Source: Streptomyces tardus (GTDB taxonomy: Bacteria > Actinomycetota > Actinomycetes > Streptomycetales > Streptomycetaceae). Taken from it: 64,000 bases of DNA. Every line of letters begins with the position of its first letter. The first letter of the stretch is position 1. The notes under the pieces are model-generated. The model was not told the DNA's origin, did no database searches, and saw only the letters and a program-made list of their open reading frames with translations. Both the position numbers and the translations under genes were made by a program. The DNA lies in NCBI RefSeq assembly GCF_018101125.2, contig NZ_JAELVF020000001.1, positions 1,836,826 to 1,900,825 of the forward strand, given 5' to 3'. Below are positions 15,710 to 24,052 of this stretch, piece after piece.

Positions 15710-17031
15710 CGGTCCGCCCTCTCCGCCGGTTCCTCCGGCACACCGAGCCGCCGGATGCGCCGCAGCGCTCCCTCGGCCTCCTGCGTCAGCTCAGGCTCGC
15801 CGACGGCCTCCGCCAGCACCCGCACCGTGCGCCAGACCCCCGCGCGCAGTGGCAACTCCCGTGCCAGCGACGACAGTTCGGCCAGCGCCGGCCGCGGGCC
15901 GTCGATCCGGGCGGTGGCTCGCGCGGCGAGGATGCGCGCGTGCATCGCCAAGGTGTCCGCCGGGTCGATCTCCACCGCGCGGCGCAGGCGGGTGCGGGCG
16001 GAGCCGTGGTCGCCGGCCAGGTAGTGCGCGATGCCGGTTCGGTAGGCGAGCCAGCTGGAGCGGTAGCCGTGCGCCGCGGCCCGCTCGTACGCCTCGTGGG
16101 CCGCGCCCGGATCGTGCGCGGCGGCGGCCAGCCCGCGCAGCGCGATCGCCACGCCCTCGGCGACCGGCTCCTGCGAATCGGTGGTGAACTCCGGTGGCAC
16201 GACGCCGCGGTGCACGTTCAGCAGCACGTCCTCCGGCCAGGGCGTGGCGGGCAGATAGGAGGACTCCCGGGTGCGCAGCCCCAGCCGTCGGGCGACGTCC
16301 CTGCCGACCCGGCGGAACTCGGCGGGCAGGAAGCCCGAACGGGTCGACCAGGTCATCGCGGAGAGCTCGCCGCCGCACAGCGAGACCAGCTCGGCGAGGT
16401 CGTCCACCTCGTGGTCGAGCCGCCCGTGCTCGTCGACCAGCCAGTCCAGATCGATGTCCACCACGACGTCGCCGCGCAGATGCCGGCGGCGGTGCTCGGC
16501 GAGGAGATCGGGCGGGACGACGGCCAGCCGCACCCCGCACAGGGTGACCGAGAGACAGCAGGCACGCGCACGCGGCGCGGGGTCCACGGCGTCGTCGTAC
16601 GAGTCGTGCGGGACGTACGCGTCGCGCGGGGTCGCGTCGTACGCGTCGCGCGGGGTCGCGTCGTACGGAGCTGTCGGGCGTACGGCGATCAGTGAGACGG
16701 CATCGGTCGCCGTCGACCACCAGCCCGGGTGTGAGCGCCAACTCGGCACCCAGACCAGGGACTTCAGGTCGCCGGCGATCGCCGCCGCGGTCCAGAAGTC
16801 GTCCAGGCCGAACGCTCCGGGCACTCCGCGGACCGGCAGCCGGCGCACCAGCGCGGCCGGGTCCTCCCCTGCCGAGGCCGCCGCCCGCAGCGCCTCGGCG
16901 CCACCGGGAGCGAGCGGCTTCAGATCGAGATGGCGGTCGAAGCAGACGACCGTACGGCCGTGGTAGATCCGTTGCGGCCACAGCGCCGCGACTTCGCCGT
17001 GCTCCTCGAAGAGGTCAACCCCTGGCGGCAT
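15706..17031 (-). CDS. UPF0489/arginase-fold protein with TPR tail, predicted peptide arginase
   Basis: A 441-aa protein. Arginase-type metal motifs are visible: DxHxD in VVCFDRHLDLKPL (D32, H34, D36) and DxDxD in VVVDIDLDWLVDEHG (D192, D194, D196), consistent with the UPF0489 branch of the ureohydrolase fold. OspR-type peptide arginases of this branch convert Arg of RiPP precursors to ornithine. Residues about 300-420 carry TPR-like helices (AHEAYERAAAHGYRSSWLAYRTGIAHYLAGD). A perfect 24-bp tandem repeat (16615-16662) encodes two DATPRDAY units. Start ATG 17031 overlaps the MFS gene end by 17 bases. The precursor's only Arg is in its core. Confidence 0.65.
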   Translation of the reverse strand: MPPGVDLFEEHGEVAALWPQRIYHGRTVVCFDRHLDLKPLAPGGAEALRAAASAGEDPAALVRRLPVRGVPGAFGLDDFWTAAAIAGDLKSLVWVPSWRSHPGWWSTATDAVSLIAVRPTAPYDATPRDAYDATPRDAYVPHDSYDDAVDPAPRARACCLSVTLCGVRLAVVPPDLLAEHRRRHLRGDVVVDIDLDWLVDEHGRLDHEVDDLAELVSLCGGELSAMTWSTRSGFLPAEFRRVGRDVARRLGLRTRESSYLPATPWPEDVLLNVHRGVVPPEFTTDSQEPVAEGVAIALRGLAAAAHDPGAAHEAYERAAAHGYRSSWLAYRTGIAHYLAGDHGSARTRLRRAVEIDPADTLAMHARILAARATARIDGPRPALAELSSLARELPLRAGVWRTVRVLAEAVGEPELTQEAEGALRRIRRLGVPEEPAERADR

Positions 17032-18577
17032 CCTCGCGCTCCTCCCGCAGTTCGGCGCCGACGGCTGCGTCCGCACTCCCGGAGTCCCCCGCACCGCGCG
17101 CGGAAGGCTCGGACGCGGGAGTCTCCGGTGCGGCGGATTTCGATGCGCCGGGCCTCGGTGCGGCGGGCCTCGGTGCGGCGGGCCTCGGTGCGGCGGCGCG
17201 GTCCGCTTCCGGCGCGGACGTGGCGGAGGCGAACCGGCGGGCGTCCGCGCCGGCCATCGCCGCGCAGCTCGTCACCACCACCAGGACTCCGGCCCAGAGC
17301 ATGATGTTCTCGGCGCTGACGAACCTCAGCAGGAGCGCGCCGATGGCCTGGCCCAGCGGCAGCGAGGCGAAGGAGAAGAAGAAGTCGGCGGAGAACGCCC
17401 GGCCGTGCAGGGATTCGGGAATGTCGCGACGCAGCCCGGCCATCTTCACCACGTCGAACGCCTGTTGGCCGACGCCGCCGACCACGAACGCGGCGATCAC
17501 CAGGGGGAGGAAGTCGGTCAGGACCAGGGACATCGCGGTGAGCCCGAAGAGCGCCAACAGCGCCAGGGAGTACAACCCCCGGCGCGGGCCGGTGATCCGG
17601 CCGCCGAGCAGAGCGCCCGCCACCGTCCCGGCGGCGAACGCGCCCAGCACCACGGCGTACACGGAGGCGCTGTGCCCGCGTTCGATCACCAGCACCGGCA
17701 GCGCCACCATCCACGGGCCGACCGCCAGCAGTACGTGCACCACGGCGAGGATCTGCATGTGCCGCAACCAGCGCACCCGCCACAGCGCGGCCAGGCCGCC
17801 CACCGCCGTACGCCACAGCGGCTCGTCCCCGTCACTCCGCCCGGTCCGGTCGTCGGTCCCCTGCCCGTCGGGTGCCTGCCCGTCGGGTGCCTGCCCGTCG
17901 GGTCCCTGTCCGTCGGGTCCGTCCGCGTCCGGGGCCGTTGCCTCCGCACGACGGCTCTGTGTCCAACGGGCGCCGGCCCAGCGCGTCGCGACCGCCGAGA
18001 CGCCGAAGGCGATCGCCGCCGCGACCGCGCCCGCGGACGGGCTGAGCGCTGCCACCAGTCCGGCCGCGATCGACGGGCCGGCGATGCCCGCGATGTTGCG
18101 CATACCTTCCAACAGGCCGTAGACCGCGGTGACTTCGGCTTCCTTCGCGGCTGGGTCCGCGTTCTCCCCGGCGACGGGCCGCCCGACCGTACGCGGCGCG
18201 ATCAGCAGCAGCGCCGGTTCGCTCACCGCCTCGCACAGGCCCACGAGCACGGCGACCGCCAGCACCAGCGCGTCCAGCCGGCCGCTCCAGAACAGGGCGA
18301 GCACGAGCAGCGCCACCACCCGCGAGGAGTCGGCCACCACCGCCGCCGTGACGGGGTTCAGCCGGTCCAGCAGCGCGCCGCTGAAGAGCACCACGCCACC
18401 GAGGGCGAGGAAACGGGCGGCGAAGACCGCCCCGATGGTCTCGGCGGGAGTGCCCGACTCCGCTGCCGCGACCACCACAAGGATGGGGAACAGTGCGTCC
18501 CCGACGAGGGAGACGGCCTGACCGAGACAGAGCGCGCCGAAGCGCCGACGACCGAGCAGTCGCAGATAGATCCTCAC
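17015..18577 (-). CDS. MFS transporter of the RiPP operon
   Basis: A 520-aa major-facilitator protein with about 12 hydrophobic helices; the N-terminal segment FGALCLGQAVSLVGDALFPILVV and central loop after helix 6 are typical of MFS exporters of the macrolide-efflux (MFS_3) type. The central cytoplasmic loop carries a 15-bp tandem repeat (about 17868-17930, PDGQ units), and the C-terminus a second repeat (AAPRP units near 17150-17195). GTG start at 18577 with no strong ribosome binding site. Located between the precursor and the modifying enzymes, it is inferred to export the mature peptide and so give self-protection. Confidence 0.8.
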   Translation of the reverse strand: MRIYLRLLGRRRFGALCLGQAVSLVGDALFPILVVVAAAESGTPAETIGAVFAARFLALGGVVLFSGALLDRLNPVTAAVVADSSRVVALLVLALFWSGRLDALVLAVAVLVGLCEAVSEPALLLIAPRTVGRPVAGENADPAAKEAEVTAVYGLLEGMRNIAGIAGPSIAAGLVAALSPSAGAVAAAIAFGVSAVATRWAGARWTQSRRAEATAPDADGPDGQGPDGQAPDGQAPDGQGTDDRTGRSDGDEPLWRTAVGGLAALWRVRWLRHMQILAVVHVLLAVGPWMVALPVLVIERGHSASVYAVVLGAFAAGTVAGALLGGRITGPRRGLYSLALLALFGLTAMSLVLTDFLPLVIAAFVVGGVGQQAFDVVKMAGLRRDIPESLHGRAFSADFFFSFASLPLGQAIGALLLRFVSAENIMLWAGVLVVVTSCAAMAGADARRFASATSAPEADRAAAPRPAAPRPAAPRPGASKSAAPETPASEPSARGAGDSGSADAAVGAELREEREDAARG

Positions 18578-18904
18578 GGAAGGAGGAGACCTTTCTCGCG
18601 GCGACCGCGGTCAACACGGTACGCGTGGCGGGTGGTTGGCGAAGTCCGGGACGGGACGGGCGGAACGGGTCGTGCGGGGCGCGCTGTTCGCGCGGAGCGT
18701 CCGCTCGCCCGGCCTGCATCGCACCGCACCGCACGTACGGCGTGTGCCGGGCGGTACGCGCCGTACGACCGGAGCGGGTCGACCGGCGGTCGGGCGGGCA
18801 GCCGACGGGTCGGCGGTCGGACGGGCAGGGCCGGGCCGGGCGGCCCGACGGAAGAGGCAGGCCGTCGGCCCGGCTCCCGGCATCCGCGCGGGACGGGGTG
18901 CCGG
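18578..18904. other. spacer between precursor hairpin and MFS gene
   Basis: About 330 bp of GC-rich sequence with many TACGGC/CCGGCG mini-repeats and no supported gene on either strand. A strong AAGGAGGAG at 18582-18590 is in the plus orientation but has no start codon near it. Confidence 0.4.
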
Positions 18905-18930
18905 GCCGACGGATTCGCGAACCGTCCGGC
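18905..18930 (-). terminator. stem-loop directly after the precursor stop codon
   Basis: Arms GCCGACGG (18905-18912) and CCGTCCGGC (18922-18930) form an 8-bp stem with one bulge around a TTCGCGAAT-type loop. It begins immediately after the TGA of the precursor (18931-18933). Such hairpins often attenuate read-through so that precursor mRNA exceeds biosynthetic mRNA. Confidence 0.45.
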
Positions 18931-19062
18931 TCAGACGATGTTCTTGAAGCGGAACGCGTGGAATGCGACGCCCTCGTCCAGGTCGTCCGCCTCCAGCACC
19001 TCGAGGCTGTCGAGGCTGTCGAGCTCGTCGACGATGTTCTGCTCGTTCGTCGCCTTCTCCAT
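18931..19062 (-). CDS. RiPP precursor peptide (43 aa)
   Basis: Starts MEKATNEQNIVDELDS and ends AFHAFRFKNIV. Residues 3-31 form a strongly acidic, Leu-rich leader (DELDSLDSLEVLEADDLDE); the C-terminal 12 residues switch to a basic/aromatic core with F34, H35, F37, the only Arg (R38), F39, K40 and N41. An excellent ribosome binding site, GGGAGGAAAC, precedes ATG 19062. No Cys, so lanthionine or thioether chemistry via Cys is excluded. It is the first gene of the operon encoding MFS, arginase-like, B12-rSAM, MNIO, JmjC and TldD proteins, which makes a precursor role very likely. Confidence 0.8.
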   Translation of the reverse strand: MEKATNEQNIVDELDSLDSLEVLEADDLDEGVAFHAFRFKNIV

Positions 19063-19607
19063 GTTTCCTCCCTCATAAAAGGTGGATCCGGTCGAAGAAT
19101 TCCGGCCGGAATCGCATACAACCACGCCTCGGACTCACGAAAAAAGAGCGGTCATCCGTTCGAGGAATCGCCGACCGCGGGCGCATTGACGCAGAATCCG
19201 CACCGACAATTCGAACCGACGACCGAAAAGGAGGGCGAACTCTTTCCGCCACCGACACCGGCCGACGACCCCGGTTCCGGGCGCCGACAACACCTTTGCG
19301 GGAACGCATCGTTCGACGTCGATCACCCCTTGCCGCACCATGCGCCACCGGAGCAACACGAATCGATCGGAACCTGACCGGGTCGATGAATTATCCCGTA
19401 TCCGAGACTCACAATACCCGACACCAACGAAACGTTCGGGCAGAACGGGAAAGAGACTGTTTCACGCCAATACACGGCGCCGGACGGGGTAGTCGATACG
19501 GATTTCAAGGAATTGCGCGAGGCCAGGAGAAGGCGCGGACGGGAGAAATACGGAAGAGGTGCGCGACAGTCGGGGGGCGTTCTCCGTCGGACGCGCGCGG
19601 GGGCGCG
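19063..19607. promoter_or_regulatory. upstream region of the RiPP operon with a perfect palindrome
   Basis: About 545 bp between the precursor and the nitrilase gene, more AT-rich than its surroundings. A perfect 14-bp palindrome ATTCCGGCCGGAAT (19099-19112) lies 37 bp upstream of the precursor start and could be an operator. AT-rich patches near 19071-19083 and 19138-19147 may carry promoter elements. Short frames here lack support. No regulator gene is encoded in the operon itself. Confidence 0.45.
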
Positions 19608-20507
19608 TCAGCGCAGTACGCGGTCCTTGAGCGCGGGGAACTCCTCGCGGGTACGGGCCAGCGCGGCGAGATCCAGCTCGGCCGTCACGACCTGCTCGCG
19701 CGCCCCTCCACCGACACCGCCGCCGGTCCGACCGTCCACGCCGGTCCGGCCGTCCGCGCCGGTCCGGCCACCACTGTCAGCCGCGCCGTCGCCGTCGCCG
19801 TCCAACTCCTCGGCGGCAGCGAGGGTTTCGCCCCAGGGGTCGATGATCGCGCTGCGACCGGCCTGCGGGGCGCCGCCGTTGCTGCCGGCCGTGCCGCAGC
19901 CCAGGACGTACGCCTGATTCTCCACCGCGCGGGCGCGCAGCAGCAGGTCCCAGTGGGCCGCGCGCTTGGCGGGCCAGCCGGCGGGCACGACCAGGATCTG
20001 GGCGCCCGCGTCGGTCAGGGACCGGAACAGCTCGGGGAAGCGCAGGTCGTAACAGGTCGCGAGGCCCAGCACCGCCCGACCGGTGTCGACGGTGACCGGC
20101 TCGGCACCGGCGCCCATCAGCGCGGCCTCGCCGCGGTCGAACCCGAACCGGTGAATCTTGCGGTAGCGGCCGACCGACTCACCGGCGGGGCTGAAAACGA
20201 GAGAGGTGTTGTAGAGCGTGCCGTCCGCGTCCCGCTCCACCACGGAGCCCGCGTGCAGCCAGACCCCGGCCCGCTCGGCAGCCGCCCCCAACAGTTCGGC
20301 GGTCGGCCCGTCGACCGCCGATTCGGCCGCCTCGTCGAAGCGATCGAAGGCGAAGGCACCCACCGGCCAGAGCTCCGGAAGGACGACAAGGTCGGATTCG
20401 GACTGTTCTTCCACCAGCGAAACAGCCCGCAACCGCCGCGAATTGACCGATTCATCCGGCTTCACGGCGATCTGGAGGAGGGAGGCGCGCACGGTACCAC
20501 CGTCCAT
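19608..20507 (-). CDS. carbon-nitrogen hydrolase (nitrilase superfamily)
   Basis: A 299-aa protein with the Glu-Lys-Cys triad: E in DLVVLPELWPVGAF, K in GRYRKIHRFGFD, and C in LATCYDLRFPELFR. The sequence style (RYRKIHxFGFDxGE..LATCYDLRFPEL) matches the Nit2/omega-amidase-like branch, which hydrolyses small amides in the cytoplasm. An insertion near residues 235-265 (DGRTG-type repeats, 19722-19795) is low complexity and probably a surface loop. It reads in the same direction as the RiPP operon but is separated by 545 bp, so it is probably independent. Confidence 0.85.
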   Translation of the reverse strand: MDGGTVRASLLQIAVKPDESVNSRRLRAVSLVEEQSESDLVVLPELWPVGAFAFDRFDEAAESAVDGPTAELLGAAAERAGVWLHAGSVVERDADGTLYNTSLVFSPAGESVGRYRKIHRFGFDRGEAALMGAGAEPVTVDTGRAVLGLATCYDLRFPELFRSLTDAGAQILVVPAGWPAKRAAHWDLLLRARAVENQAYVLGCGTAGSNGGAPQAGRSAIIDPWGETLAAAEELDGDGDGAADSGGRTGADGRTGVDGRTGGGVGGGAREQVVTAELDLAALARTREEFPALKDRVLR

Positions 20508-20647
20508 GGTCGAAGGGGGGCGAACGCCTCGTAGGAATACGTCCTACGATCGTCACGCAAAAGCACTTCCGGGTGCCCGACCGCAGACTAACTTGAGAGC
20601 ACCCACACCGCGAACGAATGATCCGTACCGCAGTCATGAGGGGCCCC

Positions 20648-21478
20648 GTGACCGAGCATCCGAGTCTTCAACCGTACGTTGACGCCTGGACTCACTCCAT
20701 CGACGCGATAGCCGAGCTCGTCCAACCGCTCGCGCACAGCGAATGGAACCGCCGTACCGAATGCCCGGGTTGGTCCGTGCGCGACGTGCTGTCGCACATC
20801 ATCGGCGTCGAGACCGAGCTGCTGGGCGACCCGCGCCCGATCCACACCCTGCCGCGCGACATCTACCACGTGACGGACGAGTCGACCCGCCACATGGAGG
20901 TCCAGGTCGACGTGCGGCGGCACCACACCGCCGCCGAGATGACCAGCGAGCTGGAGTACACCGTCATCCGCCGCAACCGCCAGCTGCGCAACGAGAAGCG
21001 CACGCCCGACGCCAAGGTGCGGTCGGTGCTGCCCGGCGGCGGCGAGATCACCCTGGAGACGCTGCTGCGGCTGCGCGCCTTCGACGTGTGGGTGCACGAG
21101 CAGGACATGCGCCGCGCGCTGCGCAACCCGGGCAACATGGACTCGGCCGCCGCGTACATCGCCCGCGACATCCTGGTCCACGGGCTGCCCAAGGTCGTCG
21201 CCAAGCGGGCGGGTGCGCCCAACAACTGCGCGGTCGTCTTCGACGTGCACGGTCCGCTGGAGTTCATGCGCACCGTCCGGGTCGACGCCGAGGGGAACGC
21301 CTCGGTGAACAGCAGTCCCTCGCTCGGCCCCGCGGTCACCTTCACGCTGGACTGGGAGACCTATCTGCGGCTCGCCTGCGGCCGGGTGAAGCCGGAAGCG
21401 GTACGGGACCGGGTCAAGATCGAGGGCGACGAGGAACTGGCGAGGGCGATCCTCGCCAACTTCGCCGTCACCCCGTAA
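20648..21478 (+). CDS. mycothiol-dependent maleylpyruvate isomerase family protein
   Basis: A 276-aa protein of the DinB/MDMPI fold. The N-terminal helical bundle shows WNRRTECPGWSVRDVLSHIIGVE, the family's PGWSVRDVxxHxxxxE metal-binding motif, with a second conserved segment LRLRAFDVWVHEQDMRRAL. The C-terminal domain (about 190-276) is the SCP2-like half. GTG 20648 is preferred because GAGGGG stands six bases upstream; ATG 20618 would add ten residues. The family uses mycothiol, in line with an actinomycete host. Substrate unknown. Confidence 0.8.
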   Translation: MTEHPSLQPYVDAWTHSIDAIAELVQPLAHSEWNRRTECPGWSVRDVLSHIIGVETELLGDPRPIHTLPRDIYHVTDESTRHMEVQVDVRRHHTAAEMTSELEYTVIRRNRQLRNEKRTPDAKVRSVLPGGGEITLETLLRLRAFDVWVHEQDMRRALRNPGNMDSAAAYIARDILVHGLPKVVAKRAGAPNNCAVVFDVHGPLEFMRTVRVDAEGNASVNSSPSLGPAVTFTLDWETYLRLACGRVKPEAVRDRVKIEGDEELARAILANFAVTP

Positions 21479-21644
21479 CCCCGAACGCCCGCCGGCTGTC
21501 GCTGCCCAGCCCGTCGGGCCGCGGCCAGAGGCCCCGTGCCGGCCGGCTCCCCCGGGCCGCTCACGCGCCGGCCGTCGCACCGCCCGCGCCCGGAGCGGCC
21601 CGCGGCCGTCGTTCGCCGCGGCCGACGCCCCGTACCGGCGCCGC

Positions 21645-22955
21645 TCACGCCGGTACGTGCACGGCCGTCACCCGGCTGGCGACCAGCCGTTCGCGCTCGC
21701 GCAGCCGCGCGCTGCGCCGCAGCCGCAGTATCTGGCTCAGCCCCAGCGCCTGGAGCACGAAGACCGAGGCGAAGGCGATCCGGAAGTTGTCCCCGGTCAG
21801 GTCGAGCAGCGCGCCGACGGCGAGCAGCGTCGTCATGGAGGCGATGAAGCCGCCCATGTTGACGATGCCGGAGGCGGTGCCCTGGCGGTCGGCCGGGTTC
21901 GCGGGCCTGGAGTAGTCGAAGCCGACCAGGGACGCGGGCCCGCAGGCCCCCAGCACCAGGCAGAGCGTCACCAGCAGCCAGGTCGGCGCCTGCCCCGGCC
22001 AGGCCAGCACCGCGGCCCACAGCAGCGCCGTACTGCCGATCACACCGAGCACGATGGGCGTACGGGCCTCCTGGCGGCGGGCGATGGCCTGGCCGAAGAC
22101 CAGGCCGATGCCCATGTTGGAGAGCACGATCAGCGTCAGCAGGGTGCCGGCCTCGGCCATGGTCCGGCCCTGCGCCTCGACCAGGAACGGCAGCCCCCAC
22201 AGCAGCAGGAAGACCATCCCCGGGAACTGCGTGGTGAAGTGCACCCACATGCCCAGCCGGGTGCCCGGCTCCCGCCAGGCGGAGCTGATCTGCCGACGCA
22301 CGTAGCCGCCGCCGTACGTCACCGGCGGCGGTGCGCAGCCCGGCGGGTGGTCCTTGAGGAAGAGCAGCACCAGCACCAGCATCAGGACCCCGGCGAGCGC
22401 GCTGCCCGCGAAGGTCGGGGTCCAGCCGACCGCGCTCAGCGTTCTGGCGAGCACGAGCGTGGTCACGAGGTTGCCGGCCATGCCGAAGAGCGCGGCGATC
22501 TGCGCCACCAACGGGCCCCGCCTGGCCGGGAACCAGCGGGAGCCGAGCCGCAGCACGCTGATGAACGTCATCGCGTCGCCGCAGCCGAGCAGCGCGCGCG
22601 AGGCGAGCGCCACCGCGTAGGAGTCGGCGAGCGCGAAGCCGAACTGGCCGACGGTGAACAGCACCACGCCGACCGCCAGCGTCTTCTTCGTCCCCCACCG
22701 GTCGACGAGCAGGCCGACGGGTATCTGCATGCCCGCGTAGACGAGCAGTTGGAGGATGGAGAAGGTGGAGAGCGCCGAGGCGTTGATCTCGAACCGCTCG
22801 GCGGCCTCGATACCGGCCACGCCCAGGCTGGTGCGGTAGGTGATCGCGACGAAGTAGACCGCGACGCCCAGACCCCAGACCCGGACCGCCCGTGCGCCGC
22901 CGGGCGGGTCGCCGGGCAGCCGCAGCTCCTGGCGCACCGGGTCCTTGCGGCTCAT
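21645..22955 (-). CDS. MFS transporter
   Basis: A 436-aa protein with 12 predicted helices and the MFS signature GLLVDRWGTKKTLAVGVV after helix 2. The N-terminal segment YFVAITYRTSLGVAGIEA resembles nitrate/sialate-type and organic-anion MFS proteins. The start at 22955 overlaps the stop of the FCD-type regulator (ATGA 22955-22952), so regulator and transporter are co-translated. It probably imports or exports the ligand sensed by that regulator; the substrate cannot be read. Confidence 0.85.
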   Translation of the reverse strand: MSRKDPVRQELRLPGDPPGGARAVRVWGLGVAVYFVAITYRTSLGVAGIEAAERFEINASALSTFSILQLLVYAGMQIPVGLLVDRWGTKKTLAVGVVLFTVGQFGFALADSYAVALASRALLGCGDAMTFISVLRLGSRWFPARRGPLVAQIAALFGMAGNLVTTLVLARTLSAVGWTPTFAGSALAGVLMLVLVLLFLKDHPPGCAPPPVTYGGGYVRRQISSAWREPGTRLGMWVHFTTQFPGMVFLLLWGLPFLVEAQGRTMAEAGTLLTLIVLSNMGIGLVFGQAIARRQEARTPIVLGVIGSTALLWAAVLAWPGQAPTWLLVTLCLVLGACGPASLVGFDYSRPANPADRQGTASGIVNMGGFIASMTTLLAVGALLDLTGDNFRIAFASVFVLQALGLSQILRLRRSARLRERERLVASRVTAVHVPA

Positions 22956-23746
22956 CGCACGTCCTCGTCCCGCAGCAGCCGCTCCACGGAGCCGACATGG
23001 CCCTGCACGGCCGCGACCGCGGCCTCGGTGTCGCTGTCCCTGAGCGCCCGCAGGATCTCGGTGTGCTCGGCGATGTTCTTGGCGATGCGTTCGGGGTGGG
23101 CGTGCATCACGGCCACCCCCATCCGCAACTGCCGGTCGCGCAGCTGGTCGTAGAGACGGGCCAGGATCTCGTTGCCGGTGGCGCGCACCAGGGTCGCGTG
23201 GAAGCACCGGTCGGTGACCGCCACTTCGGCCAGGTCGCCCTCCTCGGCGAGCCGCCGCTGCCGCTCCAGCAGCTCCTCCAGCTCCGCCAGCACGCTCGGC
23301 GCCAGCGGTACGGCCGTGCGGGCCGCGTGCACCTCGACCAGCATCCGGGTCTCCAACACGTCGGCGATCTCCCGGGCGGAGACCGGCAGTACGAGCGCGC
23401 CCTTCTTCGGGTAGAGCCTCAGCAGGCCCTCTGCCTCGAGCCGCAGCAGCGCCTCCCGGACCGGGGTGCGGGAGACTCCGACGGCCTCGGCGAGCTCGCC
23501 CTCGGTCAGCAACTCCCCACCCGCGTAACGGCGTTCCAGCACCGCCTGCTTGACGTGTGCGTAGACCCGCTCCGCGGCGGGCTGGGGGCGCGCCGGACGG
23601 GCGGCGCCGTCGGCACGGGCGGCGCCGGACGCCTCGGAGGCGCCCCCGGCGCCGCGACCTCGGGAGTCGGTGCCGCGACCGGAGGAGGGTGCGGGAGGGC
23701 TCACGGACGCGGGCACGGCAGAGGTGTCGGAGACGGCGGAAGGCAT
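22952..23746 (-). CDS. GntR-family regulator, FadR/FCD subfamily
   Basis: A 264-aa protein. After a low-complexity Ser/Ala/Gly-rich start of about 55 residues, a winged helix-turn-helix is clear (AVLERRYAGGELLTEGELAEAVGVSRTPVREALLRLEAEGLL), followed by an all-helical FCD ligand domain with metal-type residues (VLETRMLVEVHAAR, DRCFHATLV, HAHPERIAKNIAEHTEIL). It is the first gene of a two-gene unit with an MFS transporter, so it likely represses that transporter until its ligand, often an organic acid, is present. A short TTAGATACAAG-type sequence at 23756-23766 may be part of the operator. Confidence 0.85.
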   Translation of the reverse strand: MPSAVSDTSAVPASVSPPAPSSGRGTDSRGRGAGGASEASGAARADGAARPARPQPAAERVYAHVKQAVLERRYAGGELLTEGELAEAVGVSRTPVREALLRLEAEGLLRLYPKKGALVLPVSAREIADVLETRMLVEVHAARTAVPLAPSVLAELEELLERQRRLAEEGDLAEVAVTDRCFHATLVRATGNEILARLYDQLRDRQLRMGVAVMHAHPERIAKNIAEHTEILRALRDSDTEAAVAAVQGHVGSVERLLRDEDVR

Positions 23747-24000
23747 GCACACACCTTAGATACAAGACCCATACACCCACCGCCGCTTCCAGCATCCGGA
23801 CGGCAGGCCATCAGGGCCCGCGCGGCGGCGCCGCGCCCGCGACGAGCGGCCCGGCCGAGCCCACCCGGCCCGGACCACACCCGCGCGCCCGCACACCCGC
23901 GCACAGTCCCGCAGCCGGTGTCCCGCACCCACCGCCGCCCCGGGTGCCCCATCGACCAACCCGCCCCGCAGCGGCTGCGCAACGACCCCGCAACGACTGC

Positions 24001-24030
24001 GCGCCCGGAGGCCGGGTGGCCTCCGGGCGC
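24001..24030 (-). terminator. hairpin terminator of the PASTA kinase gene
   Basis: GCGCCCGGAGGCC (24001-24013) pairs perfectly with GGCCTCCGGGCGC (24018-24030) around a 4-base loop. It lies 23 bp after the stop of the minus-strand kinase. Confidence 0.8.
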
Positions 24031-24052
24031 GCAGTGTCGCGGCGTTCGCGGG

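Noticed and set aside
19135..19508. Short minus-strand frames upstream of the precursor as possible second precursors
   Set aside because: No ribosome binding sites, no leader-core character and no similarity to the 43-aa precursor.
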